DNA from: Bin125 sp026705025
Lineage (GTDB): Bacteria; Chloroflexota; Dehalococcoidia; Bin125
DNA length: 64,000 nt
Assembly (NCBI GenBank): GCA_026705025.1
Contig: JAPPBN010000034.1
Span: forward strand, 1-64,000
Direction of reading: 5' to 3'
Below the pieces are notes generated by a model. That model saw nothing but the letters and a program-made list of their open reading frames with translations. It made no database searches and was not told the origin of the DNA. Below, piece after piece: positions 16,875 to 24,632 of this stretch (its first letter is position 1; every line of letters begins with the position of its first letter). Position numbers and translations under genes: made by a program.

Positions 16875-18068
16875 TCAAGCCGTGGACACAATCCCGGACT
16901 GCGCCAGTGCCTCGACCTCCGTGGCCGCCAGCCCAAGTTCCTCGGCCAGCACTTCGGCGGTGTGCTCGCCGAGCAGCGGCGCCCGGCGATGCACGGCCGG
17001 GCTCTCGCTCAGGCGAATCGGGCAGCCGAGCAGGGTCATCGGACCGCGGGTCGGATGCTCGATATCGACCAGCATGCCGCGCTCGCGGAGGTGCTCATTC
17101 GCGAAGATCTCGCCTGAATCAAGCACCGGACCCGAGGGCACACCGACTTCGCGCATCTTGTCCATCACTTCAAATTTGGTCCGCTGACTGGTCCACGCCT
17201 CAATCGCCTGACGGATCTCGTCGCCCTCGTCGCGGCTGATGGTTCTTGTCGCATCGGGCTTGATCAGGTCGGGCCGGCCGATCGTCTCCATCAGCGCTTT
17301 GCGCATCCGCCCGCCCGCGACCACCACCCAGACCCAGTCGGAGCGTCCGCCGGGCTGGCAGGGGAACAGGCCGGTCGGAGCGGTCAAGCCGTCTCCGTAC
17401 GGAGGCGCGGGATCGCCGGAGATCTCGCGGCGGGTCATCGGCACGCGGGTGTAGTTGGTCACGGCCTCCATCATCGACAGTTCGACCTTCTGGCCGACGC
17501 CGTCGCGTTGACGCTGCCAGAGCGCGGCCAGCATGCCGATCGCGGCCTGCACGCCGGTGCCGGTGTCGCCGATCGTGGGGCCGGGCTTGAGCGGCATCCC
17601 GTCCGCCATGCCCGTCACCGCCATCGCGCCGCCTGCGGCCTGCGCAACCATGTCGAACGACTTGGTCGGCGCCCAGGGACCGGTGGTGCCGAAGCCCTTG
17701 ACCGTGCAGTAGATGAGCTGTGGATGAAGCTCCTTGAGCGTGTCGTAGCCGATCCCCAGCCGCTCCATCGTGCCCAGGGTGAAGTTCTCGACCACGATGT
17801 CGAAGTTGGGCACCAGCTTGAGGAATATCTTGCGGCCCTCCTCGGACTTGAGGTCCAGGGTCAGCGAACGCTTGTTGTTGTTCAACGTGATGAAGTAGGT
17901 CGAATCGACGGAGTTGCCGGCGCCCAGTCGCCGTCCCGGCTCGCCCCGTCCCGGCGGTTCAACCTTGACGATCTGCGCGCCCAGCCACCCCAATGCCTGG
18001 GTCGAGGAGGTCCCCGCCTCGTACTGGGTCAAATCCAGAATCCGAACATCCGACAGCGCCAAGGCCAT
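16875..18068 (-). CDS. CaiB/BaiF family III CoA-transferase (single domain, Asp present)
   Basis: A 397-residue enzyme that moves CoA between carboxylic acids through an Asp-bound anhydride/thioester. The N-terminal LSDVRILDLTQYEAG and the nucleotide segment AQIVKVEPPGRGEPGRR are typical. Catalytic Asp168 sits in PTIGDTGTG, the counterpart of Asp169 of formyl-CoA transferase, and is followed by GMLAALWQRQRDGVGQ. Of the seven CoA-transferase genes here, this is the only one not paired with an Asp-lacking partner. GGAGG precedes the ATG. Formyl-CoA:oxalate or succinyl-CoA:dicarboxylate activity is possible; the substrate cannot be fixed from sequence. Confidence 0.92.
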   Translation of the reverse strand: MALALSDVRILDLTQYEAGTSSTQALGWLGAQIVKVEPPGRGEPGRRLGAGNSVDSTYFITLNNNKRSLTLDLKSEEGRKIFLKLVPNFDIVVENFTLGTMERLGIGYDTLKELHPQLIYCTVKGFGTTGPWAPTKSFDMVAQAAGGAMAVTGMADGMPLKPGPTIGDTGTGVQAAIGMLAALWQRQRDGVGQKVELSMMEAVTNYTRVPMTRREISGDPAPPYGDGLTAPTGLFPCQPGGRSDWVWVVVAGGRMRKALMETIGRPDLIKPDATRTISRDEGDEIRQAIEAWTSQRTKFEVMDKMREVGVPSGPVLDSGEIFANEHLRERGMLVDIEHPTRGPMTLLGCPIRLSESPAVHRRAPLLGEHTAEVLAEELGLAATEVEALAQSGIVSTA

Positions 18069-18094
18069 GTTCCATCCTCCACTCAGTCAATGAT

Positions 18095-18110
18095 GAGCAG
18101 AGGCTAGCGG
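18095..18110 (-). promoter_or_regulatory. CoA-transferase upstream motif / candidate -10
   Basis: On the minus strand this reads CCGCTAGCCTCTGCTC, 27 bases before the CoA-transferase ATG. It differs at one base from 20837-20852, upstream of the double CoA-transferase gene. TAGCCT inside it fits a -10 hexamer. Confidence 0.4.
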
Positions 18111-18114
18111 AGTC

Positions 18115-18378
18115 TCAGGTGTCTACCTTGACCAGCTCGTACTCAACCCATCTGCCATCGATCTGTTCAAGTTCGACCGTGCCGCCTCTGAGCTTCTCGA
18201 ACTCAATACCAGGCAGGATGTTGCGTCCCTCAGCATGTTCGATGGTGATCTTAACCAGCTCGCCATTGGCGTCGAGTTCCATCAAATCGCCGACACCTAC
18301 GTCGACGTAGTCCTCGACCAGCTTCTGGGTGAACTGAAGAACAAGTGTGTCTGTATCGGCGAAATAGGTGGCCTTCAT
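18115..18378 (-). CDS. DUF2283 domain protein
   Basis: An 87-residue protein with the DUF2283 signature: an N-terminal YFADTDTLVLQF strand, then ELDANGELVKITIEHA. Such proteins are usually encoded beside a DUF4258-type partner, as here: the start ATG at 18378 overlaps the stop of the preceding gene by ATGA. The pair resembles a small toxin-antitoxin-like or accessory module, but its biochemical role is not established. It lies downstream of, and overlaps in a chain with, the double CoA-transferase gene. Confidence 0.8.
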   Translation of the reverse strand: MKATYFADTDTLVLQFTQKLVEDYVDVGVGDLMELDANGELVKITIEHAEGRNILPGIEFEKLRGGTVELEQIDGRWVEYELVKVDT

Positions 18379-18611
18379 GGTCGGAACCTTCTGTCCAGGA
18401 ACGCGGTCATGACCGTCTCGCCGTCAGGCAACAGTACCACTCTAAGGTAGCGACCGTTCAACTCAGGCACCGTTCCCCATCGTCGAATTCGTCCATCGGA
18501 CTGCACGGATTCGACAAGAGGATTCGCGATGACCTGTTCAATCCACTCCAGCTCGATCCACTTCCTGTCTTCTGCCAGCCTGGACCTGTTGAAGTGCTCC
18601 GTAACCTTCAT
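18375..18611 (-). CDS. DUF4258-like small protein
   Basis: A 78-residue basic protein that starts with EHFNRSRLAEDRKWIELEWIEQVIANP and ends LRVVLLPDGETVMTAFLDRRFRP, a layout resembling DUF4258 and RelE/BrnT-like folds. It overlaps the upstream CoA-transferase gene by four bases (18608-18611, ATGA) and the downstream DUF2283 gene by four more, so all three should be co-translated. It could be the toxin-like partner of the DUF2283 protein. Family assignment is by pattern only. Confidence 0.65.
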   Translation of the reverse strand: MKVTEHFNRSRLAEDRKWIELEWIEQVIANPLVESVQSDGRIRRWGTVPELNGRYLRVVLLPDGETVMTAFLDRRFRP

Positions 18612-20806
18612 CCAGAGCCGGACTCCGCACCGACAACCACTCCCAGCTCGGACAGATCCTTCGAACGGTCGCCAAGCACATGCGCCGCCGCCGAGCCAGG
18701 AAGCATTGCCGGACGGCCCACTGTCACCGGTGTTCGGCTCATCTTGATTGACGGACCATTAGTCCGCACCCGGCCTCGGCCCTCGTGCTCGCGAGTCACC
18801 GACATGCCATTCGTGACGGCACGGTACTCGGTCATGGCCTCCTCGACTGAGCCCACCGGCGACGCTCCGATCCCCTTCGCGGTCAGCTCAGAGACCCACT
18901 CGGCGACTGTCTTCGTCGCGAACTCTTCCGGGCTGGGCATGTCTTGCGACTGCTCTGGCTTGGCGCCGGCGAACAGCCAGCCATCGGATGCTTCGTACAG
19001 GCGGTGCAGCGGACCCTCGCCGACCGCGTCCTGGCCAGCCGGCTCGTCCCAGTGTTTGCCCTCGTAGCCATGCAGCACGTTCGACTGCAGCGTGCTCGCC
19101 GTCCGAGCCAGGGCGGTGAAAACCTGCTGGCCTTCGCCCGTACGCAGGCGGTGATAGAGCGCCATGCCGACGCCGAATGCGCCGTTGATGCCGGTGCCGT
19201 AGTCATTGATCGCGAACGGTTGCAGGGTGGGTTCCGTGTCGCCATAGCGAGTCATCATGCCGCTCGCCGACTGCGCCAACTGCTCCCATCCGGCGCGTTC
19301 GGCCCACGGACCGATCTCACCGAATGCGTTCAGCGAGGCGTAGACCACGTCGGGATTGATCTGCCGCACCGACTCGTAGTCGACGCCCAGACCGCCGACC
19401 TTGCCCATTCGATAGTTCTGGACCACGACATCGACATCCGCGGCCAGTTCCATGAAGACCTCGCGGCCTTCGCCGCGCTTGAGATCAAGCAGCACGGAAC
19501 GCTTGCCGCGGTTGATGTCCTCGTGCAGCATGATCCCGTTCTCGCGCGACGGGTTGTCGATCTTGACCACGTCTGCGCCGTACTCGGCCAGGGTGCGTCC
19601 GCAAGTCGGGCCGGCGAGGATGATGCACAGGTCGAGGGCTGTCATCCCCTCCAGCGCCTGCGACAGTCGATTTCCCGGTGCGCGTATCGCCGACGGCGCC
19701 GAAGCTGACACCTCAGCGAGGATGTTGTCGCGGTCGGCGTCGAGCGCCTTGCGAGGTCCTCGAATCTCACCCGGCGTTCCACCCATGCGGACCTGGATGC
19801 CCGGTTGCAGCATCGGCCCCAGTTCAGGGTCGTCCAGTTCGACGATGATCTCAGCCTCGCGCGCGTGCGGCTCGTGCAGCCATTCCGACGAGTCGAGACA
19901 TCGCACGGTCGGCGGACCATTGCCGCCATCGTTGATCAGGTCTTCCCACTCTTGCGCCGTGCGGGTCAGGAAGATGTTGGTCAAGTGGGCACGGGCCGTG
20001 TCGGCGAGCGAGAAGTCGTTCATAATCTCCGAGGCCTTCGACCACGGCTCGTCCAACCACTGCGGTACGCCTGCGGAGACGCAGAACTGGCGGATGAAGT
20101 GCGAGTAAGCGGCGTGGAAGAAAACCCAGCGACCGTCCGCGCATTCATACGGGCCGACCCAGGGCACGGGTGGACGAGGAGCCTCTCGATCGAGATAACG
20201 CAGGCCGCGAATGCCGATCGCCTGATAGAGGCTGTCGTGCAGCGACGCCTCGATTCGCTGTCCGAAGCCGTCGCGCTCGCGGGCGACCAGTGCCATTGCG
20301 ACCCCCGCGCAGCCCGTGAACGCCGCATATGAGGATGCAATAGGCACAGCCGTGTAGACCGGCTTCGGCGCATCTTTCATGAGCGAACCGCTGTAGGTCC
20401 CGACCGGCGCAGACACGACCCCTTCCCAGCCGGGCACTGACGCGCGCTCGTCGTCGGAAGAGAATCCGGGCAACGAGAGATAGATCAACTGGTCGTTGTT
20501 GCTAGTCGACTCCTCTGCGCCCAACCCCAGCCGATCCATGACTCCGGGCCGGAAGTTCTCGACGACCACGTCGGCCGAAGCGATGAGATCCTGCGCCGTG
20601 CGGCGACCGTCGGCGGTCTTCAGATCGAGCGAGATGCGCCGCTTGCCTCTATTCCAGACCGCGTTCGCGGGTGTATCCCACATCGGCCCCGTCGGCGGAT
20701 CGACCCGTATCACGTCCGCCCCATGGTCGGCGAGCATCATCGCCGCCAGCGGTCCGGCCATGTACTGACCGAAATCAATGACTCGAAGTCCGTCGAGCGC
20801 GCCCAT
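18608..20806 (-). CDS. Double-domain CaiB/BaiF CoA-transferase (tandem fusion)
   Basis: About 732 residues containing two complete family III CoA-transferase modules in one chain (about 1-345 and 386-732). In the first module, the column of the catalytic Asp reads ASSYAA with Ser near 158. The second has Asp535 in INDYGTG. Family III enzymes work as interlocked dimers, so the chain may fold as a pseudo-heterodimer with one functional nucleophile. ATG 20806 is chosen over 20818 because GGAGG lies five bases before it. Downstream it overlaps the DUF4258-like gene by ATGA. The substrate is unknown. Confidence 0.9.
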   Translation of the reverse strand: MGALDGLRVIDFGQYMAGPLAAMMLADHGADVIRVDPPTGPMWDTPANAVWNRGKRRISLDLKTADGRRTAQDLIASADVVVENFRPGVMDRLGLGAEESTSNNDQLIYLSLPGFSSDDERASVPGWEGVVSAPVGTYSGSLMKDAPKPVYTAVPIASSYAAFTGCAGVAMALVARERDGFGQRIEASLHDSLYQAIGIRGLRYLDREAPRPPVPWVGPYECADGRWVFFHAAYSHFIRQFCVSAGVPQWLDEPWSKASEIMNDFSLADTARAHLTNIFLTRTAQEWEDLINDGGNGPPTVRCLDSSEWLHEPHAREAEIIVELDDPELGPMLQPGIQVRMGGTPGEIRGPRKALDADRDNILAEVSASAPSAIRAPGNRLSQALEGMTALDLCIILAGPTCGRTLAEYGADVVKIDNPSRENGIMLHEDINRGKRSVLLDLKRGEGREVFMELAADVDVVVQNYRMGKVGGLGVDYESVRQINPDVVYASLNAFGEIGPWAERAGWEQLAQSASGMMTRYGDTEPTLQPFAINDYGTGINGAFGVGMALYHRLRTGEGQQVFTALARTASTLQSNVLHGYEGKHWDEPAGQDAVGEGPLHRLYEASDGWLFAGAKPEQSQDMPSPEEFATKTVAEWVSELTAKGIGASPVGSVEEAMTEYRAVTNGMSVTREHEGRGRVRTNGPSIKMSRTPVTVGRPAMLPGSAAAHVLGDRSKDLSELGVVVGAESGSG

Positions 20807-20836
20807 AACCGCCTCCATCGCTTGCGGATCCAGTGC

Positions 20837-20852
20837 GAGTAGAGGCTAGCGG
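20837..20852 (-). promoter_or_regulatory. CoA-transferase upstream motif / candidate -10
   Basis: Minus-strand CCGCTAGCCTCTACTC, 31 bases before ATG 20806, matching 18095-18110 at 15 of 16 positions. It partly overlaps the stop of coaE, so the CoA-transferase may have its own promoter inside the gene tail. Confidence 0.4.
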
Positions 20853-21457
20853 CTGATGTGTTGGCTCAGCGCCTGGTCAACGGCAGCATCAATCGCCGCC
20901 TGGAAGTCCGCGACCGATCCGTTGTTGTGTAGGACAAGATCGGCCCTGGGCGCTCGTTCCCTCCACGGCGTTGCAGAGGCCATCCGCTGCTCGGCTTCCT
21001 CGCGGGTGAAGCCGTTGCGAGCCATCAGCCGATCGATTGCCCGTTCATCCTCAGCGGCGACCAGCCAACCGGCGTCGCAGATTTCCATGTAGGGGCCTTC
21101 GAACAGCCGCACCGCTTCAAACACGGCGATTGGAGCTGAATCCTGTTTCATTTCGCGAAGCAGGCGCATGAACTCGCCCTCGATGTCGCCAATCGCCGTC
21201 CGTAAGGCGGCCAGCAGATCCGGCTTGCCGAACACGATGTCACCCAGCGCCTTGCGGTCGATGTAACCATCCGCGCCCACCACGCCGTCACCGAACCGCG
21301 CCACGATGCGGTCGAATCCCGGTTTGTCTGGTTCATACATCGTGTGGACATGGCGATCGGCGTCGACGTGCCTGGCGCCGTGAAAGTTGGCCAGGTGCCG
21401 GCAGAGCACCGACTTGCCGCAGGCAATGGATCCGGTAACGCCCAAGACGAATGCCAT
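20846..21457 (-). CDS. coaE: Dephospho-CoA kinase
   Basis: Phosphorylates the ribose 3'-OH of dephospho-CoA, the last step of coenzyme A synthesis. The 203-residue P-loop kinase begins with VLGVTGSIACGKS, a Walker A motif with Lys15 and Ser16. A conserved Asp-rich DADRHVH follows (normally the substrate-binding DAD), and the lid region contains RMASATPWRERAPRADLVLHNNG. The frame also allows TTG at 21463, but ATG 21457 fits the family. It sits upstream of, and co-oriented with, the double CoA-transferase, so cofactor supply and use are neighbours here. Confidence 0.92.
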   Translation of the reverse strand: MAFVLGVTGSIACGKSVLCRHLANFHGARHVDADRHVHTMYEPDKPGFDRIVARFGDGVVGADGYIDRKALGDIVFGKPDLLAALRTAIGDIEGEFMRLLREMKQDSAPIAVFEAVRLFEGPYMEICDAGWLVAAEDERAIDRLMARNGFTREEAEQRMASATPWRERAPRADLVLHNNGSVADFQAAIDAAVDQALSQHISR

Positions 21458-21505
21458 GCGCAACAGGTTACCCGCGACCCGGATTAATTCTCCGGCCGCA
21501 GCGAA

Positions 21506-21511
21506 TATAGG
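21506..21511 (+). promoter_or_regulatory. Candidate -10 for tag operon
   Basis: TATAGG about 42 bases before the tag ATG, in the short divergent gap with coaE. No convincing -35 box is seen. Confidence 0.25.
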
Positions 21512-21552
21512 CTGTGCGTTGGAACGACGACCAAAGATGCCTCGAGACTCCG

Positions 21553-22140
21553 ATGCCCGATCGATGCAACTGGCCCGGCGACGATCCTGATGAGATCGCC
21601 TATCACGATCATGATTGGGGCGTCCCGACTGAGGACGAGTCGACGCTGTTCGAAGCGTTGACCCTGGAGGGCGCCCAGGCCGGATTGTCCTGGCACACGA
21701 TCCTGCTGCGCCGCGGTGGCTATCGTCGCGCCTTCCTGGGCTGGGATGTCGAGGCGATCGCCGAGATTGATGAAGCTGGCGTCGAGACGTTGGTCCAGGA
21801 CGAAGGCATCATCCGACACCGGGGCAAGATCGAGTCGACCATTGCCAATGCGAACGCAACGCTGCTGCTGCGACAACAGGGACTGTCGCTGGCCGAGGTC
21901 GTCTGGGCCTACGCCGACCCTTCCAACGAACCGCGCGGCGAGATTCAGTCACGGACCGACGAGTCCAGAGCGATGTCGCGCGAACTCAAGCGCCGCGGTT
22001 TCCGCTTTGTCGGCCCCACTACCTGCTACGCCTTCATGCAAGCGGTGGGAATCGTCAATGACCACGCCGAGACCTGCTTCCGATTCCCGGAGATTGTCAG
22101 GATGCGCGATAGGCTGCTCAACGAACGGAGCAACACATGA
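21553..22140 (+). CDS. tag: DNA-3-methyladenine glycosylase I
   Basis: Excises 3-methyladenine from alkylated DNA in base-excision repair. The 195 residues match the Tag family closely. The zinc-site residues are Cys5, His18, His171 and Cys175 (His and Cys four apart, as in E. coli His175/Cys179), with YHDHDWG at the N-terminus and FEALTLEGAQAGLSW holding the base-recognition Glu. An upstream GTG (21514) is in frame, but ATG 21553 begins the conserved MPDRCNWPG. It overlaps the crotonase gene by ATGA. Confidence 0.94.
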   Translation: MPDRCNWPGDDPDEIAYHDHDWGVPTEDESTLFEALTLEGAQAGLSWHTILLRRGGYRRAFLGWDVEAIAEIDEAGVETLVQDEGIIRHRGKIESTIANANATLLLRQQGLSLAEVVWAYADPSNEPRGEIQSRTDESRAMSRELKRRGFRFVGPTTCYAFMQAVGIVNDHAETCFRFPEIVRMRDRLLNERSNT

Positions 22141-22931
22141 CCTTCCAGCATCTGCGCCTCGATATCTCCGACCAGATCGGCACGATCACGCTTGACCGGC
22201 CGGAGAAACTCAACGCGCTCTCGCGCGATCTGCACAACGAGATGGTCGCGGCCGCCAGTCAGCTCCAGGCCGACGATGATGTCCGGGTCGTGATCGTGAC
22301 CGGCGCCGGACGTGGTTTCTGCTCGGGGGCCGACCTCACTGCTCGGCCTCGCGACGACGCTCCCGACACCCAGAACGATCGTATGGACGAGTTCGGCTGG
22401 GTTGGCCACCAGGCGCTCGCGTTTGGTCACCTGGACAAGCCGACGATCGCCGCCGTCAACGGGGTAGCTGCGGGTGCCGGCATGAGTCTGGCGTTGTCCT
22501 GCGACCTGCGCGTTGGCTCAGAGAAAGCCCGCTTCAAGGTTGTCTTCCTCGAGCGCTCGCTCAGCCCCGACGCCGGCATGACCTGGTTCCTCCCACGCGT
22601 CGTCGGCTATCCCAAGGCGGTGGAGCTGGTCCAGACCAGCCGCTTTGTCGAGTCGGACGAAGCGCTGCAGATCGGGTTGCTCAACCAGCGCGTGCCGCAC
22701 GAGGAACTGATGAACAGCGCTCGCGCCATGGCTCGCGAAATCGCATTCTGGCCGCCGCTCGCATCTCGAGCGGCCAAGCGTGTGATGCAGCGAAACCTCA
22801 ACGCCACGCTGGAAGAGGCCTTGCGCAACGAGATCACCGCGATCTCTCACGCAACGCGTTCCGAGCACGATGTCCGCGAAGCGCAGGCCTCGTTCATTGA
22901 AAAGCGTCCGCCGATCTTCACCGGCGAGTAG
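22137..22931 (+). CDS. Enoyl-CoA hydratase/isomerase (crotonase, PaaG-like)
   Basis: A 264-residue crotonase-fold enzyme acting on acyl-CoA thioesters. The oxyanion hole is formed by GAGRGFCSGADL (56-67) and NGVAAGAGMSLALSCDLRV (108 onward). ERSLSPDAGMTWFLPR (139-154) carries the Asp characteristic of PaaG-type isomerases rather than the second Glu of classical hydratases. Translationally coupled to tag by ATGA, a juxtaposition without obvious functional logic. Likely in degradation of aromatic or branched acyl-CoAs. Confidence 0.9.
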   Translation: MTFQHLRLDISDQIGTITLDRPEKLNALSRDLHNEMVAAASQLQADDDVRVVIVTGAGRGFCSGADLTARPRDDAPDTQNDRMDEFGWVGHQALAFGHLDKPTIAAVNGVAAGAGMSLALSCDLRVGSEKARFKVVFLERSLSPDAGMTWFLPRVVGYPKAVELVQTSRFVESDEALQIGLLNQRVPHEELMNSARAMAREIAFWPPLASRAAKRVMQRNLNATLEEALRNEITAISHATRSEHDVREAQASFIEKRPPIFTGE

Positions 22932-22942
22932 TTGGGTTCGAC

Positions 22943-23437
22943 GTGCCCGACGTCATCATTCGCGAAGCCGTCCCCAACGACGCTCAAACGATTCTTGACT
23001 TCATCGTCGGTTTGGCCGAGTTCGAGAACGAACCACGCTCCATCGTCGAAGCGACGGTCGAGAGCGTTCGGCGCGACGGGTTTGGCCCGCAGCGACTCTT
23101 CGAAACCCTGATCGCCGAGCGCAACGGCGAACCACTCGGGATGGCGCTGTTCTTCCCGCACTACTCCACCTGGACCGGAACTCCCGCCCTCTATCTCGAA
23201 GACCTGTTCGTCAAGGAGGAAGCGAGAGGGACCGGGGCGGGATTCGCCTTGATGCAAGCCCTCGCCGAGATTGCCAGCGAGCGCGGTTGGAAACGACTCG
23301 ACCTCTCCGTGCTCGACTGGAATCCAGCGCGCCGGTTCTATCACCAACTGGGCATGGAGCACGAGTCGGAGTGGCTGCTCTACCGGCTCGACGAAGATGG
23401 CATCGGCAGGCTGGCTCAAGCAGGGCCGGATGGCTGA
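22943..23437 (+). CDS. GNAT N-acetyltransferase (diamine acetyltransferase-like)
   Basis: A 164-residue acetyl-CoA-dependent acetyltransferase. LYLEDLFVKEEARGTGAGFALM is motif A of the spermidine/spermine acetyltransferase branch, with the R-G-x-G-A pyrophosphate loop. WNPARRFYHQLGMEHESEWLLYRL is the C-terminal motif B. The start is a GTG (22943) eleven bases after the crotonase stop. Its 3' end overlaps the start of the thioredoxin-reductase fusion by eight bases. Polyamine or amino-acid-like amines are the probable substrates. Confidence 0.87.
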   Translation: MPDVIIREAVPNDAQTILDFIVGLAEFENEPRSIVEATVESVRRDGFGPQRLFETLIAERNGEPLGMALFFPHYSTWTGTPALYLEDLFVKEEARGTGAGFALMQALAEIASERGWKRLDLSVLDWNPARRFYHQLGMEHESEWLLYRLDEDGIGRLAQAGPDG

Positions 23438-24629
23438 GCTCAAGGTCTACGGCGCGCCCTGGTGCCCGGACTGCCGCCGCTCGAAGACGTTTCTCAGCGA
23501 GCATCGAATCGACTACGACTGGATCGACATCGACCAGGACGCGGACGCGCTCGCCTACGTCGAGGAATTGCAGAACGGCGGCCGCTCGATCCCCACCGTC
23601 ATCCTGCCCGACGGCGGGATGCTGATTGAGCCGAGCGACGAAGAACTTGCACAAGCGCTGGGCGTCCTGGTTCGGCCCCAACGACAGTTCTACGACCTCG
23701 CCATCATCGGCGGCGGTCCGGCCGGACTGGCCGCCTCGATCTATGCCGCTCGCGAGGGCATCGACACCGTTGTCATCGAGCGCTCGGCGCTGGGCGGACA
23801 GGCTGGCCTGACAAATCGGATCGACAACTACCCCGGTTTTCCCGACGGCATTGACGGCGACGACTTGATGTCGAAGTTCGTTGCCCAGGCCCGTCGCTTC
23901 GGCGTCGAACTCCTCTCGGCTGTCGGTGCGACCGAGGTTGCCGCTGCGCCCGATGTCGAAGTCAGATTGTCGAGCGGCGATCACGTCGCCGCGCATGCGG
24001 CAATACTCACGCCCGGCAGCACGTATCGACGGCTCGATGTGCCGGGCGAGATGGAGTTGATCGGCAGCTCGGTCCACTTCTGCTCGACCTGCGATGGTCC
24101 GTTCTACGCCGGCGCCAGAGAGCTCGCCGTGATCGGCGGTGGCAACTCCGCACTGGAGGAAGGTCTGTATCTCACCCAGTTCGCCGACCAGGTGCACATT
24201 ATCCACCGAGGCGACGAACTCACCGGCTCCTCCGTGCTGCAAGACAAGGTTCGGTCGCACCCGAGAATTGCGCTGTCACTCCGAACGGCGGTCACGTCAA
24301 TGCAGGGTGACGGCAAACTTGAGGCATTGACTCTGGAGTCGAGCGGGACAACGATGCAGTCGTCGCCGGACGGCGTCTTCGTCTTCATCGGATTGCAGCC
24401 GAACACAGACTTCCTGCGCGGCGTTGTTGACCTTGACGAACGAGGATTCATCACGACCGATCACCGCTTCCAGACCAGCGTCGAGTCGATCTACGCGGCA
24501 GGCGACGCGCGAGCTGGATCAACCAAACAACTTGGCGCCGCCGTCGGAGAGGGCATCACCGCATTGATGATGGCTCGCGAATACCTCCGTGCCCACCAAC
24601 ACATCCGCACGCCGTCGACGGACGAATAG
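23430..24629 (+). CDS. Glutaredoxin-thioredoxin reductase fusion (FAD/NAD(P)H disulfide reductase)
   Basis: A 399-residue redox enzyme. Residues 1-80 form a glutaredoxin-like thioredoxin fold with the active pair Cys12-Pro-Asp-Cys15, cis-Pro in SIPTV, and the YVEELQNGGRSIPT tail. Residues 87-395 are a thioredoxin reductase: FAD motif IGGGPAG (93-99), the redox pair Cys218-Ser-Thr-Cys221 in FCSTCDG, NADPH motif VIGGGNSALEEG, and a terminal AAGDARAGSTKQLGAAVGEG. Electrons can thus pass from NADPH to a covalently attached acceptor domain. ATG 23430 lies inside the preceding gene's end. A standard-length reductase would start near residue 85. Confidence 0.92.
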   Translation: MAELKVYGAPWCPDCRRSKTFLSEHRIDYDWIDIDQDADALAYVEELQNGGRSIPTVILPDGGMLIEPSDEELAQALGVLVRPQRQFYDLAIIGGGPAGLAASIYAAREGIDTVVIERSALGGQAGLTNRIDNYPGFPDGIDGDDLMSKFVAQARRFGVELLSAVGATEVAAAPDVEVRLSSGDHVAAHAAILTPGSTYRRLDVPGEMELIGSSVHFCSTCDGPFYAGARELAVIGGGNSALEEGLYLTQFADQVHIIHRGDELTGSSVLQDKVRSHPRIALSLRTAVTSMQGDGKLEALTLESSGTTMQSSPDGVFVFIGLQPNTDFLRGVVDLDERGFITTDHRFQTSVESIYAAGDARAGSTKQLGAAVGEGITALMMAREYLRAHQHIRTPSTDE

Positions 24630-24632
24630 CGC

